A DNA stretch of 43,970 nucleotides, from NCBI GenBank assembly GCA_035649575.1, contig DASRJH010000180.1:1-43970 (forward strand). Direction: 5' to 3'. The DNA is from DASVAL01 sp035649575. GTDB lineage: Bacteria; Planctomycetota; UBA1135; UBA2386. A model generated the notes under the pieces. The model was not told the origin of the DNA and ran no database searches. It saw only the letters and a program-made list of their open reading frames with translations. Shown piece by piece: positions 16,573-25,500 of this stretch (position 1 is its first letter; each line of letters opens with the position of its first letter). The translations under genes were made by a program, and so were the position numbers.

Positions 16573-17513
16573 ACGAGGTCCGCGTACTTGTGGCGGCGGC
16601 TCATGAAGACCGCATAGCCGAGACAGAGGAACCCGAGCGCCCAGAGGCTCGCGTACAGCAGGTGATCGCCGAGGTAACCGAGGTCGCTGGTCAAGTCCTT
16701 CGTCACGCCATCGACCTCCTTGCTGTACTTCACGGACTGCGCGCCGAGCACGATGCGGTGCGCCTGCAGCAGCGGATAGGCCGGGTTCCACGCGAACGCC
16801 TGCTTGATGCTCTCGGCGATCGGCCCCTCGAGCGCGTGCGGAAACCAGAACACCGGCGTGAGGAACATCCAGGCCATGCTCGCGATGCTCCACAGATGGC
16901 TCGTGTCGCGCGCGAACACATACGCATTCGCGAGGAACAGGCCGATCCCGAGCGTCATCACGAACTGGATCAGCAGCACGACGGGCAAGAGCAGCAAGGA
17001 CCAGCCCGGTGCGAGCACGCCGTAAGCGAGCCCGACGCCGAGGCAGACGAGCGCGCCGACGACGTAGACCACGAGCGACACGAGAATCAGCGGCACCGGC
17101 AGCAGCTCGCTCGGGAACGCGACCTTCTTGACGAGGTTGCCGTTGTCGACGACGCACGTGCACGACCGCGTCACACCCTCGTTGAGAGCCGTGAACGCGA
17201 TCACGCCGCTGAACAGGTAGAGCGCGTACTCGCGCCCAGGCCCGACCCCGGTCTTCGGGTTGCCGAACAGGTAACCGAAGACCAGGTAATAGACCGCGAA
17301 CATGACGATCGGGTGCACGAGCACCCAGAACAGGCCCAGCGACGAGCCCCGGAAGCGGCCGAGCAGTTCGCGGCGGAAGAAATTGTGGACGAGATAGCGG
17401 TGCCGCCAGATCTCCAACGGGTAGCGGACCACCGGCACGAGACTCGCGAGCACGGTGTGCCGCGCCGTCTCGGCGGAGTAGGTCTTCACGAAGGGGGCGG
17501 AACCCGAAGTCAT
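16569..17513 (-). CDS. wzm: ABC transporter permease for polysaccharide export (Wzm-like)
   Basis: Membrane subunit of the glycan exporter, 314 residues, ABC-2 family. It starts with the cytoplasmic N-terminal region (YRYLVHNFFRRELLGRF-like: YLVHNFFRRELLGRFRGSSL), then about six transmembrane helices, among them LFWVLVHPIVMFAVYYLVFG and LLLLPVVLLIQFVMTLGIGL. The second part keeps the family pattern W-MFLTPVFWFPHALEGP...NPAYPLLQAHR. I chose ATG 17513; an in-frame start at 17567 adds 18 residues rich in L and P that are not part of the family. It is the first gene of the seven-gene operon, and the sequence upstream to 17655 should hold its promoter. Confidence 0.93.
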   Translation of the reverse strand: MTSGSAPFVKTYSAETARHTVLASLVPVVRYPLEIWRHRYLVHNFFRRELLGRFRGSSLGLFWVLVHPIVMFAVYYLVFGYLFGNPKTGVGPGREYALYLFSGVIAFTALNEGVTRSCTCVVDNGNLVKKVAFPSELLPVPLILVSLVVYVVGALVCLGVGLAYGVLAPGWSLLLLPVVLLIQFVMTLGIGLFLANAYVFARDTSHLWSIASMAWMFLTPVFWFPHALEGPIAESIKQAFAWNPAYPLLQAHRIVLGAQSVKYSKEVDGVTKDLTSDLGYLGDHLLYASLWALGFLCLGYAVFMSRRHKYADLV

Positions 17514-17655
17514 GCAGGGGGTGGGGTGGATCGTCGCAGCAGCGCTCGGAAGCAAAACAAGAAGCAAAGCACAATCGTGGATCCGAAACCAAGTCCGCCT
17601 GGCTGCGATGTCATCGCGCCGTGGCGCAGTGACTCCCGCTGGGGCGGCTGGCTGC
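17514..17655. promoter_or_regulatory. Probable promoter region of the glycan operon
   Basis: A 142-nt gap before wzm. The segment about 17545-17590 is clearly less GC-rich than its surroundings (read on the minus strand it has repeated TTTGCTTCTTG-like runs), as expected for a promoter. I cannot assign exact -35 and -10 boxes. Confidence 0.3.
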
Positions 17656-18102
17656 TCAGGTCTTCTTCACCGTAAGCCGTCGCGCGAGTTTCTCACCAAG
17701 CGTCGCTTCGCGTTCGCCGTCCTGGCCGTCCGGCGACCAGTCGCTCGGACCTGGATTCTGCGAATGGCGGAGGTCCTTCACCTTCTCCTGTTCGATCGCG
17801 TATCGGATCGTCCAACCGTGCTCAGCCGAGCCCTCGTCGAGCAGGATCTCGCCCCTCAGGCGGTAGCGCTGGGGCCGTCCGAGCGGCAGCGCGCGCTGTC
17901 GCCAGCGCGACTGCCACGTGCCGAGCCCGCGATCGCAGGCCGCCGTGTCGGCGGCGAAGCCGTCCTTGCCCGCGATGTAGACGAAGCCGTCGTAGCACTC
18001 GGCGATCGTCATCGGGTCGGTCTTGACTTCGCGCCAGTCGATGATCGTGCCACATCCGGCGAAGAGAAAGCACAGGGGCAACCAACGGAGAGCAGACTTC
18101 AT
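17656..18102 (-). CDS. Small hypothetical lipoprotein
   Basis: A 148-residue predicted lipoprotein. The signal (KSALRWLPLCFLF) ends in the lipobox FAGC with cysteine about residue 17, followed by GTIIDWREVKTDP. The first mature half (PMTIAECYDGFVYIAGKDGF) and the later strand-rich part suggest a small globular domain; no family recognised. The C-terminus is highly charged (EKLARRLTVKKT). The ATG at 18102 is 29 nt from the divergent phosphatase start at 18132, so the two probably share a short promoter region. Confidence 0.75.
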   Translation of the reverse strand: MKSALRWLPLCFLFAGCGTIIDWREVKTDPMTIAECYDGFVYIAGKDGFAADTAACDRGLGTWQSRWRQRALPLGRPQRYRLRGEILLDEGSAEHGWTIRYAIEQEKVKDLRHSQNPGPSDWSPDGQDGEREATLGEKLARRLTVKKT

Positions 18103-18131
18103 GGCGGGCCGCGCAGTATACGGAATGGGAC

Positions 18132-18812
18132 GTGAGCTCTCCTTCGCCATTCCTGTTCGACCTCGATGGCACGATCGCCGACACGCTGGCCGACATCGCC
18201 GCGAGCACGAACCACGTGCGCGGCCACAACGGTCTGCCGCCGCTGCCCGAGACCGCCGTGCAGGCCTTCGTCGGCGACGGGGCCCGCACGCTGTTGCAGC
18301 GCGCGCTCGCCGACGTGCTGCCCGACGAACCAGCCGCGCGCGAACGCGCCATCGACGCCGCATTCGCGATCTACGTCGCCCACCACGGCCACCAGTGCAC
18401 CGTGCACGTGCGCCTGTTCCCAGGCGTGCGCGAGCATCTCGCGAACCTGCACGAGCGCGGTCACGGCCTCGCGATGGTCACGAACAAGCCCGAGCGGTTC
18501 GCCGTGTCGATCGTGCGCCACCTGGGCCTCCCCGACCTGCTGCGCGTCGTGATCGGGGGCGACACGCTGCCACAGAAGAAGCCCGACCCCGCGCCGCTGC
18601 AGCACGCGCTGCGGCGGCTCGGCTGGACGCAGGACACCGGCACGATGGTCGGCGACGGCGTGCAGGACCTGCGCGCGGCCAAGGCGCTCGGCCTGCAGAC
18701 GATCGCCTGTCTGTTCGGCTACGGCGATCCGCTGCGGCTGCGCGCCGAGGGCGCTGACCGTTACTGGCAGGCCTTTGGCGTCCCAGCGCCCGGCTTCAGC
18801 GGAACAGCCTGA
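18132..18812 (+). CDS. gph: HAD-superfamily hydrolase, phosphoglycolate phosphatase-like
   Basis: Cytoplasmic HAD phosphatase of 226 residues. All four motifs are intact: motif I DLDGTIADT (nucleophile Asp about residue 10), motif II VTNK, motif III lysine in KKPDP, and motif IV GDGVQD. The helical cap between motifs I and II (residues about 20-85) is of the C1 type found in Gph/PgmB-like enzymes. Phosphoglycolate phosphatase is the best general call; substrate cannot be fixed from sequence. The start is a GTG at 18132. The 3' end overlaps the convergent HD-GYP gene by 17 nt. Confidence 0.85.
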   Translation: MSSPSPFLFDLDGTIADTLADIAASTNHVRGHNGLPPLPETAVQAFVGDGARTLLQRALADVLPDEPAARERAIDAAFAIYVAHHGHQCTVHVRLFPGVREHLANLHERGHGLAMVTNKPERFAVSIVRHLGLPDLLRVVIGGDTLPQKKPDPAPLQHALRRLGWTQDTGTMVGDGVQDLRAAKALGLQTIACLFGYGDPLRLRAEGADRYWQAFGVPAPGFSGTA

Positions 18813-19716
18813 CGAGACCCTGCGCGAGCCGGTCGTCGAAGCAGCCGTGGTAGGCCTGCGCGAGGATGCGCAACGCATCGAACACGCCGACCCGCGGTTG
18901 CTGCGACGAGTAGACCTTGTCGAACGTGTTCGCGAGACCGACGACGAGCGCCAGCTGCGAGATCGCGGCCCCGCGCAGTGCCTGCGGGTAGCCAGAACCG
19001 TCCCAGCGCTCGTGGTGCGAACGCGTGGCCTCGACGACGGGCCCCGGCAGCCCGAGGTTGCGCAGATAGTTGGCGCCGCGCGTCGTGTGCTCGGGATCGT
19101 GGTCGAGGCCTTCGTATCCAACCTTGCCGATGTCGTGCAGCAGGCCCGCGAGCCCCGCCTGCAGCAGCGTGCCCGCGTCCGCGCCCATCGTGCTCTTCGC
19201 GAGTCCCATCGCGAGCACGCTGACCGTGAGGCTGTGCGCGGCGAGCCCGGGGCTCGACGTCATCACGCGGCGGATCGCGTGGAAGCCCTGCGCCTCGCGC
19301 AGCAGGAAGCCACCGGTCGCCATGACGACCCGCTGCGCGCGATGCAGCGTCGGCTTGTCGGGCAACACCTTCAGCAGGTCGTCGGTGACCCTCGTCGCGA
19401 CATCATGGAGCACGCCCGCACGCCGCTCGAGCGGCAGGTGGCGTTCGAGCAGGATCCGGTCCAGTGACGTTTCGACGCGCTCGAGCCACGCCATGCGGTC
19501 CACGTCGCGGATGAACAGTTCCTCGACGCCCTCGGCCTGCAGGCGACCGACATGGGACTCGTCGAGCTCGGCCGTCGCGGGCCGATACAGCACCCAGCAG
19601 TTCTGCGCCGTGCGCAGGAACAGCGGGAACGGCACGACGTCCTTCGTGACGAGTCCCAGAAGTGGGACCGGCACGTAGGTCAGCAGTGTCGTGTCTGTCG
19701 ACGAAGCAGAAGCCAT
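18796..19716 (-). CDS. HD-GYP domain protein, probable cyclic-di-GMP phosphodiesterase
   Basis: A 306-residue protein. The HD-GYP domain occupies roughly the second half: HDIGKVGY near residue 195, then DHDPEHTTRGANYL, and the full HHERWDGSGYP signature near residue 233. All metal-ligand positions I can see are present, so c-di-GMP (or cGAMP) hydrolysis is expected. The N-terminal 110 residues are not a receiver domain; they contain VPVPLLGLVTKDVVPFPLFL and a small sensor-like fold such as precedes many HD-GYP domains. I chose ATG 19716; the frame stays open to 19824 but the added residues look non-coding. The 3' end overlaps the convergent phosphatase gene. Confidence 0.88.
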   Translation of the reverse strand: MASASSTDTTLLTYVPVPLLGLVTKDVVPFPLFLRTAQNCWVLYRPATAELDESHVGRLQAEGVEELFIRDVDRMAWLERVETSLDRILLERHLPLERRAGVLHDVATRVTDDLLKVLPDKPTLHRAQRVVMATGGFLLREAQGFHAIRRVMTSSPGLAAHSLTVSVLAMGLAKSTMGADAGTLLQAGLAGLLHDIGKVGYEGLDHDPEHTTRGANYLRNLGLPGPVVEATRSHHERWDGSGYPQALRGAAISQLALVVGLANTFDKVYSSQQPRVGVFDALRILAQAYHGCFDDRLAQGLVRLFR

Positions 19717-19884
19717 CGTCGCAGCGATCGACACGCGGCCGACCCGGGCTTGATCGCGGCTCGGACGCGCCGGTACCAGCAAGCCCATGGCGCCGCCTGC
19801 GGTGCGGCAGCACCTCCCAACCACAGCACGGCCGGCAGAGTGGCAGTGGCGAGGGTGGCATTCATCGGCCGTCCTCCTGCCGCG

Positions 19885-20394
19885 CTACTTCTTGAGCTTC
19901 TGGATCTTGCCGATGAGCTTGCTCGTCGAGTGCACTTTCTTGTCGCCGACGAACACGGCCTTGATGTCGCACTTCTTCAGCGTGTTCTTCTCGGGCAGCG
20001 TGTTCATCGTGTAGTCCCTGCCCTTCGCGTAGAGCGTCGGACGCAGCTGCTCGAGCAGCACGTCTGCCGTCGGTTCTTCGAAGTAGGTCACGTAGTCGAC
20101 GAACGACAACCCCGACAGCACTTCCATGCGCTCGGCAGTGGAGACGACGGGATGTCCCTTGCCCTTCAACGCCTCCGCTGATTTCTCGCCGTTGACGGCG
20201 ACCACGAGCAGGTCGCCGCGCGACCGGGCATCCTCGAGGCATCGCATGTGGCCGACGTGCAGAAGGTCGAAGACCCCATTGGTCAGCACGACGACCTTGC
20301 CGCTGGCGCGCAGCCCGGCCAGGATCGCGGAGAGACTGCGCCGGTCGATGACGACCTTGTCCTTCGATCGCTGCTTGCGTGGGACGACGACCAA
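19885..20394 (-). CDS. RfaE2-like nucleotidyltransferase (cytidylyltransferase-like fold)
   Basis: A 169-residue nucleotidyltransferase of the HldE C-domain/glycerol-3-phosphate cytidylyltransferase type. The active-site signature VVLTNGVFDLLHVGHMRCL is intact (TNG.FD..H.GH), and STSKLIGKIQKL near the end matches the usual (S/T)-S-T-..I..I nucleotide-binding tail. The start is a TTG at 20394, supported by a GGAGG about eight bases upstream; there is no better ATG. It probably activates a sugar phosphate with ATP or CTP. A second, complete HldE lies at 25501-26985, so this may serve another sugar or be a duplicate. Confidence 0.85.
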   Translation of the reverse strand: MVVVPRKQRSKDKVVIDRRSLSAILAGLRASGKVVVLTNGVFDLLHVGHMRCLEDARSRGDLLVVAVNGEKSAEALKGKGHPVVSTAERMEVLSGLSFVDYVTYFEEPTADVLLEQLRPTLYAKGRDYTMNTLPEKNTLKKCDIKAVFVGDKKVHSTSKLIGKIQKLKK

Positions 20395-20505
20395 ATCCTT
20401 GCCTCCGGGTTTGCCTTGGAGCGGGGTGGCGGAAGGATGCCATGTCGAGGTGGTCGCGGCAACGAGAGTTCCGGCGCGGCCCCTGCCGGCCCCTCGGCTG
20501 GCCGG

Positions 20506-22920
20506 TCACTTCGAACCTGCCCCTGCCGGCAGCGCGAGCAACCGCTGGCTCTCGGCGAGCAGCCAATCGACCTGCGTGAACGGCTCGAACGAGATGTCCT
20601 GCCAGCGCACGCGACCCTCCGCGTCGACGAGGAACGTGCCGTGCAGCGGCATCTGCTCGAAATCGTCGAAGCATCGCCAGGCCTTGAATGCGGCGAGCTC
20701 CGGGTCGGCGAGCAACGGGAACGCGAACTTCTTGTCGCCGAGTGCTCTCACGTGCTCCTGCGTCTTGGCCAGGGTCTGGTCGCCGATTGCGACGATCTCG
20801 ATACCCGCGTCCTTGAAGGCCTGCGCCTTCGGCGACAACGCCTCGAGCTGCTGCACGCAGCGCAAGCAGCCGAAGCCCAGGTAGAACACAACGAGCGTGG
20901 GCCGCCCGTGCTGCGAGCCGATCATGCGCCGGCCACCGCCGTCGGCGCAGCGCAGGTCGAAGCCCGGGTTGGCCCACGGCCGGAACGCCACCGGGCCGAG
21001 CGACGCCAGCGCAGGCCGCGGGCCGAAGTCGGCGGGAAACGCCGGCGTGTCGTTGCGGCCGAGGATCTCGTTGTCGCCGAATGCCGCGAGCCGGTAGTCG
21101 GATATCGCGGGATTGAAGCGGGTGGCCGACTTCGCGAGACCACTAGCGCTCCCCAACCGGCCGTCGGGCACCGCGACCGCGAACTCGCGCAGCTGCTGCA
21201 GCAGCTCGTCGCGTCGCTGCGAGTGTTCGAGCCTGCTGCTCGCCGCCAAGGCGATGCACAGCCGCACCGTCGTCGCGAATCGCCGCGGGTGCTCTTTGAC
21301 CTGCGCTTCGAGCAGCTCGATCGCCTTCTCGTGCTGACCGGCCGCGAGGAACGCGTCGGCCAGCAGCGTCTTCGGGAAGTCGCGGACCGCCTCGAACTCC
21401 GCGAGTGCCTGCTTGGCGTCCCCGTCCGCGAGCAGCCGTTCGCCCTGCAGCTCGCGCTGCAGGTCGAGCACCGACTGCACGCCGTCGGTCGGCTTGCGGC
21501 CGGCGTCGGCGCTCGCCTCCCGGATCTTGTCGCGTTCTTGCCGCTTCGCGAACGCCTCGCCCTCGGCGCGGTCGATCGCCGCGGCCCGCGCCGCACGCGC
21601 CGTGACGAGCAGCGCGTCGACGTCGCTGCACACGCGCAGGGCCTCGTCGCGGCGGCCGAGCCGGAACAACGCGCGACCCAGCAGGCCAAGCCGCTGCACC
21701 TCCGCCTTCACGGACTCGCTGCGCTCGAGCCAGCCGTCGCGCACGAGGTGCACCGCCTGCTCCCACAGCTCGAAGTCCTCGCACACCTGCACGAGGCGCG
21801 CGCGCGCGTAGCCGGCGATCTCGTCGCCCTCTTCGACGCGGTTCCACTTCGGGTGGCGCGGCAGCTCGGCGAGGTTCTTCGCGACGGCCAGCGCGGCATC
21901 GGCGGCGCCGACATACGAGAGGCTGCGCGCGAGCCATTCCTGGTTGTGGGCGTAGTTGTGGATCAAGAACGGCATCACGTGATCGCGCTGCATCTGCGCA
22001 TGATCGACGCGGCTCGCGGCCTCCTGCTGCCAGGTCGCCTCGGCGTGGCGATGCAGCTTGTCGTAGACGTGGCCCGACATGTGCCACTGGTGAGCGATGC
22101 CCGGAGCGCTGTCGCCGTTCGCGGCCGCGGACCGCAGCGCGCGCTCGGCCTTCTCGCGGTCCCAGAGGTGGATGCGGTAGTGGTGCGCCGGATGCAGCGG
22201 GGCCACGGCGAAGACCTGGTCGAGCAGCGCGTCGACCGCCGTGTGCGAGACGATCTCGATGCCGTTGCCCCAGTCGTAGGCGCGCCAGATCTGCACCGCG
22301 AGGAACGCCTTCGCTTCGATGTCGGAGGGGAACTCGTGGACGATCGTGCCGAGATCCTTGAGCAGCTGTCGTTCGAGCTTCTCCTTGGCCGCTTTGTCGC
22401 GCGCCTTGTTCTTCGCGACGAGGTCGGGCTTGGCCTTCTTGACTCGTTCTGCGTCGCCCGACTGCAGCTCCTTCCTGCACGCGTCGTCGACGAGGTAGTA
22501 GCTCGCAAGCGAATCGATCCAGAGTTGCTCCTTGCGGCACGCCTTCGCGCCACGCTCGACCGCGTTCGCGACGAAACCCGCGGCGCGTTCGGCGTTCTCG
22601 ACGTTCGCCATCGCCATGCCCCAGTAGGCCATCGCGCAGTCGGGCTGCAGCTTCGCCACCTGGCGGAAGCTGCGCTCGGCCTCGAAGTACCAGAAGCCGT
22701 GCTGCTGGCAGACGCCCTGGTCGAAGAAACGCTGCGCCTCGTCGCTGAGCCCCCCGACCGGGAAGTGCACCTGCGGACTCATGCCGGGCATCAGGTACGC
22801 GGCCTGGCGCGGGCCCTCGTCGAACTCGGCACCGTGCCGCGAGTGGCCGAAGGGCTCGGCTGGCTCCTGGGCCGGAAGGCACATTGCAGCGAGCAACAAG
22901 GCGAGGGGGTGGGCGCGCAT
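20506..22920 (-). CDS. TPR protein with C-terminal peroxiredoxin (AhpC/TSA-like) domain
   Basis: An 804-residue exported protein. A signal peptide (AHPLALLLAAMCLPAQ) is followed by about 600 residues of helical repeats of TPR type, with typical pairs such as PDCAMAYWGMAMANVENAER and DELLQQLREFAVAV. The last 170 residues form a thioredoxin-fold peroxiredoxin domain: PTLVVFYLGFGCLRCVQQLE with a CLRC redox pair, then FPLLADPELAAFKAW and GTFLVDAEGRVRWQ. It probably acts in the periplasm as a thiol oxidoreductase or peroxidase attached to a protein-binding scaffold. The family is frequent in planctomycetes. The start is divergent from the M24 peptidase gene, 71 nt away. Confidence 0.85.
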   Translation of the reverse strand: MRAHPLALLLAAMCLPAQEPAEPFGHSRHGAEFDEGPRQAAYLMPGMSPQVHFPVGGLSDEAQRFFDQGVCQQHGFWYFEAERSFRQVAKLQPDCAMAYWGMAMANVENAERAAGFVANAVERGAKACRKEQLWIDSLASYYLVDDACRKELQSGDAERVKKAKPDLVAKNKARDKAAKEKLERQLLKDLGTIVHEFPSDIEAKAFLAVQIWRAYDWGNGIEIVSHTAVDALLDQVFAVAPLHPAHHYRIHLWDREKAERALRSAAANGDSAPGIAHQWHMSGHVYDKLHRHAEATWQQEAASRVDHAQMQRDHVMPFLIHNYAHNQEWLARSLSYVGAADAALAVAKNLAELPRHPKWNRVEEGDEIAGYARARLVQVCEDFELWEQAVHLVRDGWLERSESVKAEVQRLGLLGRALFRLGRRDEALRVCSDVDALLVTARAARAAAIDRAEGEAFAKRQERDKIREASADAGRKPTDGVQSVLDLQRELQGERLLADGDAKQALAEFEAVRDFPKTLLADAFLAAGQHEKAIELLEAQVKEHPRRFATTVRLCIALAASSRLEHSQRRDELLQQLREFAVAVPDGRLGSASGLAKSATRFNPAISDYRLAAFGDNEILGRNDTPAFPADFGPRPALASLGPVAFRPWANPGFDLRCADGGGRRMIGSQHGRPTLVVFYLGFGCLRCVQQLEALSPKAQAFKDAGIEIVAIGDQTLAKTQEHVRALGDKKFAFPLLADPELAAFKAWRCFDDFEQMPLHGTFLVDAEGRVRWQDISFEPFTQVDWLLAESQRLLALPAGAGSK

Positions 22921-22991
22921 TCCGCTCAGGCTAACAGGCCGAAACGCGCGCGGCACCTGCACGGACCGTCCCGCCCACGTATCGTGCCGCC

Positions 22992-24416
22992 ATGCAGCGT
23001 CCCACCGCATCCATCCTCTGCTCGTTCCTGCTGGCCATTCCCTCCCTGCACGCCCAAACGCCGGCAGCGCTGCCCGAACCCGCCGCGGCCCTCGACACGC
23101 AGCAGTTCCAGGCGCGTCGCCAGGCACTCGCGCGCTCCATCATGAGCCAACACACCGACGGCGCCGTCGTCGTGCTCGTGCGCGGTGCGACCAGGCGAGC
23201 CGACATGGGAAGGTTCGCGCAGGAGCAGGACTTCCTCTACATGTCGGGAGTCAGCGAGCCCGACGTCGCGCTGCTGATGGTCCTGGGGCCGGACGGCACG
23301 CTCGCGCGCGACGAACTGCTCGTGCCGCCATTCTCGCGTTTTGCGGCGACCTGGGACGGCAAGTTCCTGGCACCCGGGGAAGAGGCCAGCAAGCGCACCG
23401 GCTTTGCGACCGTCGGCAACGTGCGCTCTCTGGCGACACTGCTCGAGGAGCTGCTGGCCCTCGATGCGCAGAACAAACGGCCGACGCTGTTCACGCCGAC
23501 GAAGGCAGGGGCGCCTCTCGGCAGCACGCCGGGCAGGGCAGCCGAGGCCGCGGGTGGCACGAAGTCCGACGTGCTCGACGGTCGCGCTACTCGCGAGTCG
23601 GTGCTCGTCGAGAAGCTCACGGCGGCCTACCCGGGCCTCGAGGTGAAGAGTCTCGAACCGTTCCTGTATCGCCTGCGGCCGCACAAGAGTCCCGCCGAGC
23701 AGGAACTGCTGCGCCAATCCTCGCGCATCGCGGCCGAGGGCATCGCCGAGGCGATGAAGGGCACGCGACCCGGTCTCTACGAGTTCCAGCTCGCCGCGGT
23801 CGCGCGCTACGTGTTCTCGCTGCGCGGCGCCGGTCCCGATGCCTACGCGGCGATCGTCGGCGGCGGGCCCAACGGCTGCATCCTGCACTACAACGCCTGC
23901 ACGCGGCGGCTCGAGGACTCCGACCTCATCGTCATGGACTACGCGCCGACGCTGAACGGCTACGCGAGCGACGTCACGCGCACGTTCCCCGCGTCGGGCC
24001 GGTTCTCCGATGCGCAGCGCAAGCTCGTGCAGGACGTCTACGAGATCCAGCAGGCGTTGCTCGCCGACGTGAAGCCCGGCGCGAAGCTCAGCGTGCTCAG
24101 CAGCAAGTGCAAGGCGATGCTCGTGGAGCGCGGCTACATCAGCGACCACGGGCCGTGCCACCACGTCGGCCTCGCCGTGCACGACCCCTCGGTCGACCTG
24201 CTCGAAGAGGGCATGGTGATCACGGTCGAACCGGGCGCCTACCTGCGCGACCAGGGCATGGGCTGCCGCATCGAGGACACGGTGCTCGTGACGTCGACCG
24301 GATGCGAGAACCTGTCGGGCCACCTGCCCGCGTCACCGGACGCGATCGAAGCGCTGATGAAGGAACGCGGCGTGATCGAGGTGCCAGTCGGGTTGGGCGA
24401 GGGATTGGGGCGCTGA
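22992..24416 (+). CDS. Exported M24 family metallopeptidase (Xaa-Pro aminopeptidase-like)
   Basis: A 474-residue protein with a signal peptide (ILCSFLLAIPSLHAQ), so it is likely periplasmic. Residues about 45-200 are the creatinase N-terminal domain (GAVVVLVRGATRRADMGRF, QDFLYMSGVSEPD). The catalytic pita-bread domain follows with all five metal ligands in order: Asp about 316 (VMDYAP), Asp about 327 (ASDVTRTFP), His about 391 (HHVGLAVHD), Glu about 413 (TVEPG) and Glu about 428 (RIEDT). This is the Xaa-Pro aminopeptidase/prolidase subgroup, cleaving peptides next to proline. Length is normal for the AMP-P branch. It ends before a hairpin at 24443-24464. Confidence 0.93.
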   Translation: MQRPTASILCSFLLAIPSLHAQTPAALPEPAAALDTQQFQARRQALARSIMSQHTDGAVVVLVRGATRRADMGRFAQEQDFLYMSGVSEPDVALLMVLGPDGTLARDELLVPPFSRFAATWDGKFLAPGEEASKRTGFATVGNVRSLATLLEELLALDAQNKRPTLFTPTKAGAPLGSTPGRAAEAAGGTKSDVLDGRATRESVLVEKLTAAYPGLEVKSLEPFLYRLRPHKSPAEQELLRQSSRIAAEGIAEAMKGTRPGLYEFQLAAVARYVFSLRGAGPDAYAAIVGGGPNGCILHYNACTRRLEDSDLIVMDYAPTLNGYASDVTRTFPASGRFSDAQRKLVQDVYEIQQALLADVKPGAKLSVLSSKCKAMLVERGYISDHGPCHHVGLAVHDPSVDLLEEGMVITVEPGAYLRDQGMGCRIEDTVLVTSTGCENLSGHLPASPDAIEALMKERGVIEVPVGLGEGLGR

Positions 24417-24442
24417 CGCGCCCTCAGGGCATCGTAGGTGGT

Positions 24443-24464
24443 GGGGCGGACGCGGCACCGCCCC
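24443..24464. terminator. Hairpin between convergent genes
   Basis: GGGGCGG and CCGCCCC arms (24443-24449, 24458-24464) around an 8-nt loop, in the 70-nt gap between the convergent M24 and DUF3455 genes. It is placed as a bidirectional terminator, but no T-run follows on either side. Confidence 0.5.
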
Positions 24465-24486
24465 GAGTTGGCGTCATCCAGTCGTG

Positions 24487-25041
24487 TCACAGCGCGCGGT
24501 AGAAGAAGTACTCGGCGGTGTACGGCACCCACACGGTCTCGCCCGGTTGGCCGACGTAGGCCGGTGCCTTGCCGCCGGCGGTGTTCACGCGCTGGATCCA
24601 GGTCGTCGACGCGAACGGACCTGGCCCGTACGCCTGGACCACCGAAAGCCGCAGCCAAGGGATCGCAGTCGGGTCCACGACGCGGCCGGCGTAGAAGCTG
24701 CCGACCACGGTGCTGCCGCTGACGCTGGTCCACGTCGGGCCGACGAAGTGCACGCCGATCGGCTGGTGGAAGCCGGCATTGGCGAACAGCACCGCCTCGG
24801 GCCGCAAGAACTGCCACGCGTTGGTCGTGGCGTTCCACTGGTAGACCTGGAAGCCGACCGCGTAGGTGTGGAAGGAGACCACGTGGCCTGCGGGGACCCG
24901 CAGGTCCTCGCACCCGGCCGGCAGTTCCGGGGCGCGCGTGGTCGGGTTCTGGGCCGGGAGGAGGGACGCAGCCAGGAGCGCCATCGCCGCAAGCTGCCAT
25001 TGGCGAGCCGCGGCTCGCAGGGTGCAAAGGAGACTGTTCAT
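24487..25041 (-). CDS. DUF3455 domain protein, exported
   Basis: A 184-residue exported protein of the DUF3455 family. The signal (LAAMALLAASLLPAQ) is followed by the family pattern LRVPAGHVVSFHTYAVGFQV-YQWN, WQFLRPEAVLF, IGVHFVGPTWTSVSGSTVVG, IPWLRLSVVQAYGPGPF, TTWIQRVNTAGG and the C-terminal VPYTAEYFFYR. The whole domain is present and the length is normal. No biochemical function is established for the family that I know of; fungal and bacterial members are secreted. The ATG at 25041 is the natural start. It stands alone, convergent with the M24 peptidase. Confidence 0.88.
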   Translation of the reverse strand: MNSLLCTLRAAARQWQLAAMALLAASLLPAQNPTTRAPELPAGCEDLRVPAGHVVSFHTYAVGFQVYQWNATTNAWQFLRPEAVLFANAGFHQPIGVHFVGPTWTSVSGSTVVGSFYAGRVVDPTAIPWLRLSVVQAYGPGPFASTTWIQRVNTAGGKAPAYVGQPGETVWVPYTAEYFFYRAL

Positions 25042-25191
25042 GTCGTTGTTCTCGTGATGGTTCGCAAAGTGGGGACCGCATGCGCGCTGCGCGCAGCGGT
25101 GCACGAACCGGGATCGGTGCGTGCGGACCTGCGGGGAGGACCAGGACCCCGCCCCGCGTGACGCGGTCTCGAGAGAAACCCGCGCGGCGGC

Positions 25192-25419
25192 CTAGCGCGG
25201 GGCGCTCTGCTCGCCGCGCAGCAACCGGGCCAGTTCGACGACGACGGCAATCGACGCGAGGAGTGCAATGAGCCCGCAGAAGCCACTGATGCCGAGCAGC
25301 ACGATCGCGCCGGGGCTCGCCGAGTTCGCTTTCGCCGCGGTCCAGATCTCGTAGCTGACGACTGCACCGGCCGAGGCCAGCACAGCCACCACCAGCTGGA
25401 AGAACAGTCTGATCACCAC
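25192..25419 (-). CDS. Small two-helix membrane protein
   Basis: A protein of about 75 residues with two transmembrane helices: VIRLFFQLVVAVLASAGAVV and ISGFCGLIALLASIAVVVEL, linked by a short polar loop (EIWTAAKANSASPG), and a basic tail LARLLRGEQSAPR. Function unknown. A GGGAGG at 25437-25442 lies before the GTG at 25419; a TTG at 25446 would place that site inside the gene, so I prefer the GTG, though the spacing is long. Confidence 0.6.
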   Translation of the reverse strand: MVIRLFFQLVVAVLASAGAVVSYEIWTAAKANSASPGAIVLLGISGFCGLIALLASIAVVVELARLLRGEQSAPR

Positions 25420-25500
25420 GCCCGTATCGGCGCCGTCCTCCCGCAAGGAAAAGGCGCTCGGGCGACACGAGTGCTGAGCGAAGCAGAGCCCCAGCGCGGC

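Noticed and set aside
20248..23145. 965-codon open frame on the plus strand
   Set aside because: Antisense to the TPR-peroxiredoxin gene; the translation has no recognisable domain.
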